Below the pieces are notes generated by a model that searched no databases, was not told the DNA's origin, and was given only the letters and a program-made list of their open reading frames with translations. From Acidobacteriaceae bacterium UBA1307 (lineage in GTDB: Bacteria; Acidobacteriota; Terriglobia; Terriglobales; Acidobacteriaceae), in contig DBTV01000042.1 in the NCBI GenBank assembly GCA_002307235.1, forward strand, positions 1-45,663: a DNA stretch of 45,663 nucleotides, given 5' to 3'. A program made the position numbers and the translations under genes. Within the stretch, counting starts at the first letter, position 1. The number at the start of each line of letters is the position of its first letter. This document shows positions 34,353 to 41,784 of this stretch, in pieces.

Positions 34353-35120
34353 CTATCTCATCGGAAAAGGTGTATCTGGAGGAATGGGTGACTCACTTGC
34401 AAAGAAGTAATTTGCATGGTGCGCAACTCTATTCCCGTCATCTGTTCTTCCTGTTTTTATTTCATTAGGTGTAACTAGCTTAATACCATCGCAGGATTTA
34501 GACTTATTCGCTAATCGTTCTACAAACTTGTGAGACTGAAAATGCTCGTGATTTATATCATATACGTCAAAGATGCGCAGGCTAGTGTACCTTACGGAAG
34601 GCTCATAATGAGGGCCCTCAATAACAGTTCGGATAAAGTTGAGGCTAAGCCTAGAGGGGCTGTATCGCTCACCGATTTCGTTTAGCTCTTCTTTGATTTC
34701 TCTATGTATGCAGTCGGCATAGTCTTCTCTCCCTTTGCCGGTTTTTCTCCAGTTGTTAAAAGATCCGATATGTTTCCTCTTTGTGAAGCCGCGTAAGTCA
34801 GAATTCGCGTGATCATTTGTTCCCAAATAATGTGGTTTGAATTCAATCTTATCGATAAAGTTTTCTCCCTGGGCGCTGTACTTATAAATTCCGCCAAACG
34901 GTGCAAAGTTTTCAGGTCGGTGCAAGTTGCGAACTAAAATATACCTGTTGTCTGTTGTTTTCATACGTACAATCGCAGAATAAGCTATTCGAGCATCGCG
35001 TTCACGCCCCAGAATGGAACATGCAATGAATTTTTTGTTGTGGATGAGCCATTTAGCAGTTTTCGAAATAAATGAGGGCGCTTCTTTCACTAGTACGGTG
35101 CTAATTAAACTTGGAACCAC
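34353..35120 (-). CDS. NUDIX protein resembling the SMODS-associated (Sa-NUDIX) type
   Basis: A 255-residue protein. A Nudix box is visible as E132, then R140-E141-I-K-E144-E145, with the box's two glycines replaced. Around it are FGGIYKY (75-80), DLRGF (108-112) and HIGSFNNWRKTGKGRED, blocks that resemble the Sa-NUDIX domain known from nucleotide-signalling (CBASS-type) defence systems. The N-terminal ~45 residues are separate and weakly hydrophobic. The start is a GTG at 35120 with AAGGAGAG upstream. The gene is markedly AT-rich against its neighbours, which suggests recent transfer. No cyclase or effector gene accompanies it. The exact substrate is unknown. Confidence 0.65.
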   Translation of the reverse strand: MVPSLISTVLVKEAPSFISKTAKWLIHNKKFIACSILGRERDARIAYSAIVRMKTTDNRYILVRNLHRPENFAPFGGIYKYSAQGENFIDKIEFKPHYLGTNDHANSDLRGFTKRKHIGSFNNWRKTGKGREDYADCIHREIKEELNEIGERYSPSRLSLNFIRTVIEGPHYEPSVRYTSLRIFDVYDINHEHFQSHKFVERLANKSKSCDGIKLVTPNEIKTGRTDDGNRVAHHANYFFASESPIPPDTPFPMR

Positions 35121-35202
35121 TTGCTCTCCTTGGGAAACGTAGATGTTAATTTGTCGTTAGTATAAATGTCCAGGGGAAGTGCTTATGTCGTGTGCCAACC
35201 GC

Positions 35203-35227
35203 AAAAAGGCCGCCCCAAAGGGCGGCC
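35203..35227 (-). terminator. Terminator of the radical SAM gene
   Basis: GGCCGCC / GGCGGCC stem (35208-35214 with 35221-35227); on the minus strand it is followed by TTTTT (35203-35207). It lies 40 bp beyond the stop at 35265. A second small hairpin (GCGCC/GGCGC, about 35236-35245) lies between. Confidence 0.85.
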
Positions 35228-35264
35228 CTTCCTGCGCCGAAGGCGCGTCTGCTGCATGCAATGC

Positions 35265-37367
35265 CTAGTCCCCGGAGACCAGATCCTTGGCTTCTTCCTT
35301 GGCCTTGGGGGCCGGAGCGATTTCGCCGAGCGAGATCACGTTCGGGTCGGCCGGTTTTTCGCCGAGGATGTGCTCGCGATAAAGCTTGGCCATGCGGGCA
35401 TTCTCTTCGGGGCTGAGCTGCTTCTTGTCGCGGGCGCGGATCTTTTCCTCGCGCGCGTTCTTGGCAATGCCCAGTTCGTCGAGCGTGTGGTTGGCCTCGG
35501 CGTTGACGTGGTCCAGATTCAGCTTCAGGTCGTGGCCGATGTAGGCCATGTTGACCTTCTTGCCGCCGGCGAAGATCTCGTGACGGCCGTGCTCCTCGTA
35601 CCACTTGGTCAGGGTGGCCGTCATGTGCATCTTCTCGATGATGTTGCGCCAGCCGATGCCGGTGTTATACGCGCAGAAGCTGATCTCGCCTTCCTGGGTC
35701 GCGTAAGGAATGATGCACTGCTCGGTGCGGCGGAAGTCGTAGTTGAACAGATCCTGGAACCACATGCCGGCGATGAACAGGAAGTTCCAGCGGTCGGCGC
35801 GGCGCTTCTTGATGTCTTCGAGCGTGCGGTCGCCCTTCACCGAGCCGTAGTCCTTGCCGGTGGCGTTGAAGGTCTTGTCCATCTTCTTGAGCATGTCGGT
35901 GATCTTGAAGTGGGTCGGCGACTTGAACGGATCGTAGTTGCGGAGCAGCGCCAGCGCAAAGCCGACCACCGACATCCACTTGCCACGGGCCGCGTCATTG
36001 ACCTTCGCCAGATCCTTGGCCACCTGATCCATGTGCAGGAAGGCGGTCACGGGAGCGGCTTCCTTGGTTTCCTTGTCGATCATCAGCGCCATGCCGATGC
36101 CGCAGTTCGGGTGGCAACCGCAGGAGAGCTGGCCCCAGTCGGCGCTCGGTCCGTGGATCAGATCGGCCCAATCGGTGAAGGTGCTCATGAAGCTGATCGG
36201 GAACCAGTCGCGCTCCGGCTCGCCAAAGCCGCACTGCTTCTTGATGTCGTGCGCCATGTGCGAGAGGGTGTAGCGCTGGGCAAAGCGGCGCTCATCGGTG
36301 ATCTCTTCGTCGCGGCCCGTGAAGCTGACCGGCTGGAAGCTGATGAAGCTGATCTTCTTCGGGTTGTCGAGGGCGAACTGGATGATGCGGCCCACCTGCT
36401 CGTTGTTGATGCCGTTGATGATCGTCGTCACCGGAACGATGTCGACGCCAGCCTCGTGCAGGTTGTTGATCGCCTGCAGCTTCACGTCGAACAGGTTGCC
36501 GATCTTGCGGTGCGAGTTGGCCGCGTTGCCGATGCCGTCAAACTGGAGATAGACGTAGCGAAGGCCAGCCTCGGCCGCAGCCTTGCACAGCTCCTTCGAC
36601 TTCGCGAACTCAATGCCGTTTGAGGCGGCCTGCACGCTGTTGTAGCCAACCTTGCGTGAGTAGGCAATCGCGTCGAGGAAGTAGGGCGACAGCGTCGGCT
36701 CGCCACCCGAGAACTGGACGCTCATCTGACGCCGGGGCTTCACGGTGATGGCGTTGTCCAGCATGGTCTTGATCTCTTCCCAGTTCAGTTCATGCACAAA
36801 GCCGACCTGGTTGGCGTCCATGAAGCAGGGATCGCACATCATGTTGCAGCGGTTGGTCAGATCGATGGTCAGAACCGCGCCACGGCCGTGGGTCACGGTC
36901 GAGGTGCCGTGATGGTGCAGGTTCTTGTCGCCCTCGCCGTGCGCGCGCATGTCGCGGCCGGGGAAGGTCTCTTCCAGATGCTTGAAGAAGGGCGCGTCGA
37001 TGGACATGATGTCCTCGAAGTGGCCGTGCTTCGGGCAATCCTTCACCATCCAGATCTGGCCGTCGCGCTCGATGATCTGCGCCTTGATCTCGCCGACCTT
37101 CTCGTTCATCAGCACTTCCATGGGAAGCTTGCCGTCGAGAATCTGCTGGCGGATCTCCGGGACGCACTTCGGACAGAGCGAATCGGTTTCGCGCGGCCAG
37201 CCCATGACCGGCTTTTCCTTCTCCCAGCTCTTCAGAAGGGGCTTGTCGCTCCACTTCGGGGTGAAGGAGGGGTTCGGGCTGATGCGATTCAAACGCTCAT
37301 AAACGGCCCAGGCTCCCTTGGCTGCATAAACGACGGCTTTCTCGGCGTACTTGACTGCTTTGGCCAT
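35265..37367 (-). CDS. Radical SAM enzyme of the Tes/membrane-spanning-lipid-synthase type
   Basis: A 700-residue radical SAM protein. The cluster motif CxxxCxxC is C174/C178/C181 (TNRCNMMCDPC), with a GGEP motif at 221-224. Further cysteines suggest extra metal sites: C65/C68 (LCPKC) and C111 (KDCPKHGHFED) before the core, C416/C418/C422 (LSCGCHPNC) in the middle, and C551 with C565 (EISFCAYNTG) late. This layout resembles the archaeal tetraether synthase Tes (MJ0619) and related bacterial enzymes that join lipid tails into membrane-spanning lipids; acidobacteria are known to make iso-diabolic acid. The start at 37367 has AAGGAG upstream. The reaction is inferred, not shown. Confidence 0.7.
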   Translation of the reverse strand: MAKAVKYAEKAVVYAAKGAWAVYERLNRISPNPSFTPKWSDKPLLKSWEKEKPVMGWPRETDSLCPKCVPEIRQQILDGKLPMEVLMNEKVGEIKAQIIERDGQIWMVKDCPKHGHFEDIMSIDAPFFKHLEETFPGRDMRAHGEGDKNLHHHGTSTVTHGRGAVLTIDLTNRCNMMCDPCFMDANQVGFVHELNWEEIKTMLDNAITVKPRRQMSVQFSGGEPTLSPYFLDAIAYSRKVGYNSVQAASNGIEFAKSKELCKAAAEAGLRYVYLQFDGIGNAANSHRKIGNLFDVKLQAINNLHEAGVDIVPVTTIINGINNEQVGRIIQFALDNPKKISFISFQPVSFTGRDEEITDERRFAQRYTLSHMAHDIKKQCGFGEPERDWFPISFMSTFTDWADLIHGPSADWGQLSCGCHPNCGIGMALMIDKETKEAAPVTAFLHMDQVAKDLAKVNDAARGKWMSVVGFALALLRNYDPFKSPTHFKITDMLKKMDKTFNATGKDYGSVKGDRTLEDIKKRRADRWNFLFIAGMWFQDLFNYDFRRTEQCIIPYATQEGEISFCAYNTGIGWRNIIEKMHMTATLTKWYEEHGRHEIFAGGKKVNMAYIGHDLKLNLDHVNAEANHTLDELGIAKNAREEKIRARDKKQLSPEENARMAKLYREHILGEKPADPNVISLGEIAPAPKAKEEAKDLVSGD

Positions 37368-37849
37368 AATCTTGATCTTCTCCTTATGAGTTAGCCGCCG
37401 GCGTAGTGCGCCTGCCCGGCTGTGCCGCGCCATTTCAGGGGAATGAAATGCGGGCTGGATATCCACTAGTAGGGTAAGGGATTCGCCGTTGCAACCCAAG
37501 CAGAGAGCAGTGAATGGCGCAAAAGTCGCCCGAACGGGGATAGGGGGGGGGCGAACGGGTGTTGCCCTGAAAATGGTGCAATTTCTGGGTTTTCCGGTCG
37601 AAAATATGCCAGGAACGCGGCTCTGGAGATGCCTTGTCTGTTGACGCATGCGGTTACTGTGGCCGTTCCGGCGCATTGACGGTGCCGGGAGCAGGCCCGC
37701 AGACTGAAGGAAGAGTCCTGCTTTTTGAGAGACTTGCGCGCGTTACTCCTCTGGGTCGGCCTGGAGCCGATGGGCTGAACAAGCGCCGGTGATCGCCGAT
37801 CTAAATGAATAGAAATGGGTTATCAAACCCGGGAGAAAGTGCCCTTTTG
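37368..37849. other. Divergent intergenic region with a G-run cluster
   Basis: No gene is supported in these ~480 bp between the radical SAM gene and rlpA. It contains a nine-G tract (37543-37551) flanked by GGGG (37536-37539) and GGG (37557-37559), a pattern able to form a G-quadruplex, and the weak promoter candidate listed. An ATG at 37805 is in frame with rlpA, but I do not use it. Confidence 0.4.
37466..37494 (-). promoter_or_regulatory. Candidate promoter of the radical SAM gene
   Basis: On the minus strand, TTGCAA (37489-37494), 17 bases and TACTAG (37466-37471), about 100 bases before the ATG. Spacing is good but the -10 is poor. Confidence 0.3.
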
Positions 37850-38626
37850 ATGTCCGGTTGCTGGAATTCGTGGAAGTGCATGCCGCTTGCGGGCGGTGTC
37901 CTGGTGCTGGTTGCCGGTTGTCATCACAGGGATGTAAAGCCTTTACCGCCGGACCAGGCGATGGCCCCGCCGGTCTACCGGCAGCCCGCGCGGCCACGGC
38001 CACCGGCCCGGATTGCGCCGACGCCGGTGCCCGAGGGCGGCGTCAGTGACGAGGATCTGGCCTTTATCGCCACGCATCGGCCGATCTATCACGAGGAAGG
38101 TTATGCGAGCTGGTATCGCGCGCCCTACAAGGGACGCCGCTCGGCCAACGGGCAGGTCTTTGACGACAACGCCTACACGGCCGCGCACCGCACCCTGCCG
38201 ATGGGTTCGCTGATTGTGGTCACCAACCAGAAAACCGGCCAGTCGGCGGCGATGCGCATCTCCGACCGTGGTCCGTTTGTCGAAAACCGCAATCTCGATC
38301 TGACCATTGCCTCGGCCCGTGCCGTCGGCGTCTATCTGCCCGGCACGGCACCGGTGCGGATGGACGTGTATCAGACGCCGAAGCCGATGAATGTGGGCGG
38401 CCGCTGGTGCGTGCAGATCGGCGCTTTTTCTGACGAGGACGAGGCCATCAAGCTCAAGGCCAAGCTGCGGGACAAATACCCGACCGCGACCGTGATCGAG
38501 TTCCCCGGCGAGAACAAATTTTGGGTGCGCATCCGGCCCGAGGGCGATGACCGCGCCGTGGCCGAGTATCTGGCCGAGCACCTGAAGCCGCGCGAGGGCA
38601 AGGCCTATCTCACGCGGCTCGATTGA
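37850..38626 (+). CDS. rlpA: RlpA-like lipoprotein with DPBB and SPOR domains
   Basis: A 258-residue lipoprotein. The lipobox LVAGC (cysteine near residue 24) follows a short hydrophobic stretch. A proline-rich linker leads to a double-psi beta-barrel (about 85-175; GYASWYRAPYKGRRSANGQVF, MRISDRGPF with the likely catalytic aspartate). A SPOR domain at about 183-250 (WCVQIGAFSDEDEA) would bind denuded septal peptidoglycan. RlpA is a lytic transglycosylase in some bacteria and acts at the division septum. Starts at 37805, 37850 and 37880 are possible; 37850 gives the best signal peptide. The Crp/Fnr gene follows after 15 bp. Confidence 0.88.
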   Translation: MSGCWNSWKCMPLAGGVLVLVAGCHHRDVKPLPPDQAMAPPVYRQPARPRPPARIAPTPVPEGGVSDEDLAFIATHRPIYHEEGYASWYRAPYKGRRSANGQVFDDNAYTAAHRTLPMGSLIVVTNQKTGQSAAMRISDRGPFVENRNLDLTIASARAVGVYLPGTAPVRMDVYQTPKPMNVGGRWCVQIGAFSDEDEAIKLKAKLRDKYPTATVIEFPGENKFWVRIRPEGDDRAVAEYLAEHLKPREGKAYLTRLD

Positions 38627-38641
38627 TCGTAGAATCGCGCT

Positions 38642-39343
38642 GTGAGCACAGAACGGATTGACATTGCCGCCGTACTGAAAACGACCGCACTGTTTGGCGC
38701 GCTGGCCGCGCCGGAGCTGGCGGTGTTGGCCGCGCGCATGAGCCGCAAGCGCTTTGCCGCCGGAGAACTTCTGTTCTCCGAGGGCGAGCCCTGCAACGGG
38801 CTGTACACGATTCTGCGCGGGCGGGCGCGCATCTTCAAGACCAGCGTGAATGGCCGCGAGCAGGTGCTGTCGATCGAAGGCTCCGGTGGCACGGTGGCCG
38901 AACTGCCGGTCTTTGATGGCGGTCCGTACCCGGCCTCGGTCGTGGCCGTCAACCCGACGGAGATTGCCTTCATCTCGCGCCGCGATTTTCAGGCTTTTTG
39001 CATCGAGCACCCTGAGGTGGCGTTGAAGGTGCTGGCCGTCGTCGGTGCACGGCTGCGGCAGTTGGTCGGCATCATCGAAGAATTGTCGTTCACGACGATT
39101 CGCCAACGGCTGGCCTCGACGCTGCTCAAGCTGGCGCAGAACGAGGGCACGAAGACTGTGGACGGCATCGCGTTTCGTCTGCCGGCCAGCCATCAGGAGA
39201 TGGCCCACCAGCTTGGTACGGTGCGTGAGCTGATTTCGCGTAACCTCGCGCGGTTGCAGGCCGAGGGCTTGCTCGAAGTGAATGCGCGCGAGGTGGTGGT
39301 GAAGGATCTGCCCGGACTGGCGGCGCTGCTGGATCAGGGATGA
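38642..39343 (+). CDS. Crp/Fnr-family transcription regulator
   Basis: A 233-residue regulator. The cyclic-nucleotide-binding-type beta-roll (about 15-130) has LLFSEGEPCNGLYTILRGRARIF. A dimerisation helix (about 130-160) and a Crp-type helix-turn-helix (about 190-220; HQEMAHQLGTVRELISRNLARLQAEGLL) follow. There is no N-terminal cysteine cluster like that of Fnr, so it probably senses another ligand. The start is a GTG at 38642 without a strong ribosome site. It is 15 bp after rlpA on the same strand and is likely co-transcribed. Its target genes are unknown. Confidence 0.92.
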   Translation: MSTERIDIAAVLKTTALFGALAAPELAVLAARMSRKRFAAGELLFSEGEPCNGLYTILRGRARIFKTSVNGREQVLSIEGSGGTVAELPVFDGGPYPASVVAVNPTEIAFISRRDFQAFCIEHPEVALKVLAVVGARLRQLVGIIEELSFTTIRQRLASTLLKLAQNEGTKTVDGIAFRLPASHQEMAHQLGTVRELISRNLARLQAEGLLEVNAREVVVKDLPGLAALLDQG

Positions 39344-39394
39344 TGTAGCGACCAAGGGACCAGTGCATGGATTTCTCTTTGGTCGCTCGCGTGA

Positions 39395-39488
39395 AAAACA
39401 ACCGCAGATCTTTCGACGCACCCCCCAGGCTGAAGAAAACGCTGGAGCTCCCGTTCGCTGAAGATGGCGGCCGTTCTGTGGTTGTTTT
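39395..39488. repeat. Structured intergenic repeat, copy 2
   Basis: About 94 bp with 13-base inverted ends, one mismatch (AAAACAACCGCAG at 39395-39407, CTGTGGTTGTTTT at 39476-39488), and an inner CCAG/CTGG hairpin around GCTGAAGAAAACG. It matches copy 1 at the window start block for block. It lies between the convergent Crp/Fnr and AraC genes. Confidence 0.65.
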
Positions 39489-39540
39489 CTGCGCTCTGTT
39501 CTCCTCAGCCCCTAGCCCCTAGTCCCTTTTGGTCCCTGCC

Positions 39541-40530
39541 TCACTGCTGTTCTCGCCAGTGGGCGGGCGGCACGCCCTCCCAGGTGCGGAAGGCGCGGAC
39601 GAACGAGTTCACATCCTCATAGCCGAGCAGGTAGGCGGTTTCGCCCAGTTCCAGCGGCGAGTGGCGCAGATAGTGGCGCGCCATCTGGTGGCGGGCCTGC
39701 TCGAGCGCCTTTTGGAAGCTCGATCCGTCGTCTTGCAGGCGGCGCTGCAGGGTGCGCGCGCTCAGATGCAGCGCCCGGGCGATCTCGCCGACCTTGGGGC
39801 GGCGGCCGGTGAGCCGCTGCTGAATCGTGGCGCGAACGCGCTCGGCAAAGCTCTGCTGGCTGTGCTGCTGCTTGAGTTCGGCGTCGAGTTGTGGCGCGAG
39901 CAGGGCGAGCAGTTCGGCGTTGTGCGTCAAAAAAGGCCGCCCGGCATCGGTTGCGCGAAAGACGATGGCGTTGGCCGTGACTCCATCGTGAATGGGGCAG
40001 CCGAAGTGCGATTGAAGGGCGGCGGCATAGCTGCGGCGGCGCACAAAATCCACGCGCAGCGGCGTGAACTGCGTGCCGGTACCCTGACGCGCAAGGTTGA
40101 GTAGCCAGGCAAAGCAGAGGTCGGTGAGCACCTCGGGTTCGAGGTTGTCGGACTCGATCCATCGAAACTGGATGCACCACTCGTTGCCCTCGACGAGGCT
40201 GCGAATCTCCTCGGGGCAGGTGAGTTGTTTGTAGCGCGCGGCCTGCTCGACGGCGGCGCCGAAGTTTTCTGAAGAGAGCGCGGCCAGAATCATCGGATCG
40301 AATTGCGCGGTGCAGCTTTGTGCCGCGAGCGCTAGGCCGACGGACGGCTCCGGCGCTAGCTCGCCCACGGCCTTCCAGAAGGCGAACAGCGGCTCGGTGG
40401 CTACCAGCACGCGCGGCTGGTCGAACAGGTCGGCGGGCAGCCCGGCCCGGCGAAGCACCGCCGGAACCGGAACGCCCTGGTTTTCAAGCCGCCCGGCCAG
40501 TGAGCCGAGCAGACGGAAGTGTTTGCTCAT
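39541..40530 (-). CDS. AraC-family transcription regulator (arabinose-binding-domain-like N-terminus)
   Basis: A 329-residue regulator. The N-terminal ~190 residues resemble the arabinose-binding-like domain (starting RLLGSLAGRLENQGVPVPAVLRRAGLP) found in OruR/ArgR-like AraC proteins. The C-terminal AraC domain (about 230-325) has two helix-turn-helix units: VGEIARALHLSARTLQRRL and ELGETAYLLGYEDVNSFVRAFRTWEGVPP. It starts 3 bp after the alcohol dehydrogenase stop on the same strand, so it is almost certainly in one operon with it and probably controls it. The ligand is unknown. Confidence 0.92.
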   Translation of the reverse strand: MSKHFRLLGSLAGRLENQGVPVPAVLRRAGLPADLFDQPRVLVATEPLFAFWKAVGELAPEPSVGLALAAQSCTAQFDPMILAALSSENFGAAVEQAARYKQLTCPEEIRSLVEGNEWCIQFRWIESDNLEPEVLTDLCFAWLLNLARQGTGTQFTPLRVDFVRRRSYAAALQSHFGCPIHDGVTANAIVFRATDAGRPFLTHNAELLALLAPQLDAELKQQHSQQSFAERVRATIQQRLTGRRPKVGEIARALHLSARTLQRRLQDDGSSFQKALEQARHQMARHYLRHSPLELGETAYLLGYEDVNSFVRAFRTWEGVPPAHWREQQ

Positions 40531-40533
40531 GAT

Positions 40534-41595
40534 TTATGCGTTTTTCAGCGATGCCATGTCGATCGAGAAGCGGTACTTCACGTCGGACTTGAGCATGCGC
40601 TCGTAGGCCTCGTTGATCTGCTGGATGGCGATGACTTCGACGTCGGCGGTGATGTTGTGCTGGCCGCAGAAGTCGAGCATCTCCTGGGTCTCGGCGATGC
40701 CGCCGATGATGGAGCCCGACAGGCTGCGACGGCCGACGAGCAGGCCGAATCCCTTGACCTCCAGCGGCTTGTTGGGTACGCCGACCATGGTCATGTTGCC
40801 GTTGAGGCCGAGCAGGTTGATGTAGGCATTCACGTCGTGGTTGGCGGCGATGGTGTCGAGAATGAAGTCGAAGCTGTTGGCGTGCCTGGCCATCTGGTTG
40901 GCGTCGCGCGAAAGCACAACCTCATCGGCACCGAGGCGGAAGGCCTCTTCCTTCTTCGACTCGGAGGTGGTGAAGACCACCGTGTGAGCGCCGAGGGCGT
41001 GCGAGAACTTGACGCCCATGTGGCCCAGACCACCGATGCCGGCAATGCCGACCTTCTTGCCCTTGGTCACGCCCCAGTGGCGCAGCGGCGAATAGGTGGT
41101 GATGCCGGCGCAGAGCAGCGGCGCGGCTCCGGCCAGATCGAGATTTTCGGGAACATGCAGCACGAAGTGGTCGTTGACCACGATGCTGTCGGAGTAGCCG
41201 CCGTAGGTGACCTTGCCGGTGTGCTTGTCCGGCGAGTTGTAGGTGAAGATGGTGTGCGGGCTGAACTGCTCAAGGCCAGCCTTGCAGGCCGGGCACTCGA
41301 AGTCGTTGGAGTCGACCATGCAGCCGACGCCAGCCAGATCGCCGACCTTGAACTTGGTGACGGAGGGGCCAACCTTGGTGACGCGACCGACGATCTCGTG
41401 GCCGGGGACGCAGGGATAGACGGTGGGCATGATCTCATGCCATTCGTCGCGGGCCTGATGCAGGTCGGAATGACAGACGCCGCAGAAGAGAATCTCAATC
41501 TGAACGTCGTGTTCGGTAAGATCGCGCCGCGCGATCGTGGTGGAGGCTAGCGGCGAACTCGCACTGGCAGCGGAAAAAGCTTTGGCGTTGACCAT
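40534..41595 (-). CDS. Zinc-dependent NAD(P) alcohol dehydrogenase (YahK/cinnamyl type)
   Basis: A 353-residue medium-chain dehydrogenase that would reduce aldehydes to alcohols in the cytoplasm. The catalytic zinc site includes C41 (GVCHSD) and H66-E67 (PGHEIVG). The nucleotide fold shows GIGGLGHMGVKF. The structural-zinc loop is odd: relatives have four cysteines, but here only C101 and C104 remain, with D98 and S112 in the other places (DSNDFECPACKAGLEQFS). It starts with ATG at 41595 and is followed after 3 bp by the AraC gene. The natural substrate is unknown. Confidence 0.9.
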   Translation of the reverse strand: MVNAKAFSAASASSPLASTTIARRDLTEHDVQIEILFCGVCHSDLHQARDEWHEIMPTVYPCVPGHEIVGRVTKVGPSVTKFKVGDLAGVGCMVDSNDFECPACKAGLEQFSPHTIFTYNSPDKHTGKVTYGGYSDSIVVNDHFVLHVPENLDLAGAAPLLCAGITTYSPLRHWGVTKGKKVGIAGIGGLGHMGVKFSHALGAHTVVFTTSESKKEEAFRLGADEVVLSRDANQMARHANSFDFILDTIAANHDVNAYINLLGLNGNMTMVGVPNKPLEVKGFGLLVGRRSLSGSIIGGIAETQEMLDFCGQHNITADVEVIAIQQINEAYERMLKSDVKYRFSIDMASLKNA

Positions 41596-41717
41596 GGACT
41601 AACTGTACGATGCTTCGGCCTGTATTAAATATGCAGAACATGCCAATCTTTATGCGAAATGCGCCATCGGATGATGCCGTTGAAGGCAGATGCTTTATCG
41701 GTTTCTATCGGGGGCTG

Positions 41718-41753
41718 GGAGTGAGCAGGGGCATCGATGCCCCTGCTCACTCC
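41718..41753. repeat. 36-bp perfect palindrome of the REP-like family
   Basis: GGAGTGAGCAGGGGCATC is followed directly by its exact reverse complement. The core CAGGGGCAT-NN-ATGCCCCTG is the one seen at 22914-22933 and 23031-23049. It lies between the peptidase gene (ends 41785) and the dehydrogenase start and could form a long hairpin in the peptidase mRNA tail. Confidence 0.85.
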
Positions 41754-41784
41754 GCGTCGTACCAGCGTTTTTCTGATGGCCGTG

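Noticed and set aside
33657..35120. A complete CBASS or other known defence operon
   Set aside because: Only a toxin-antitoxin pair and one NUDIX gene on the opposite strand are present; no cyclase, effector or ancillary gene is in the window.
37805..37849. Upstream ATG as the rlpA start
   Set aside because: It adds 15 polar residues before the lipoprotein signal; the 37850 start gives a better signal peptide.
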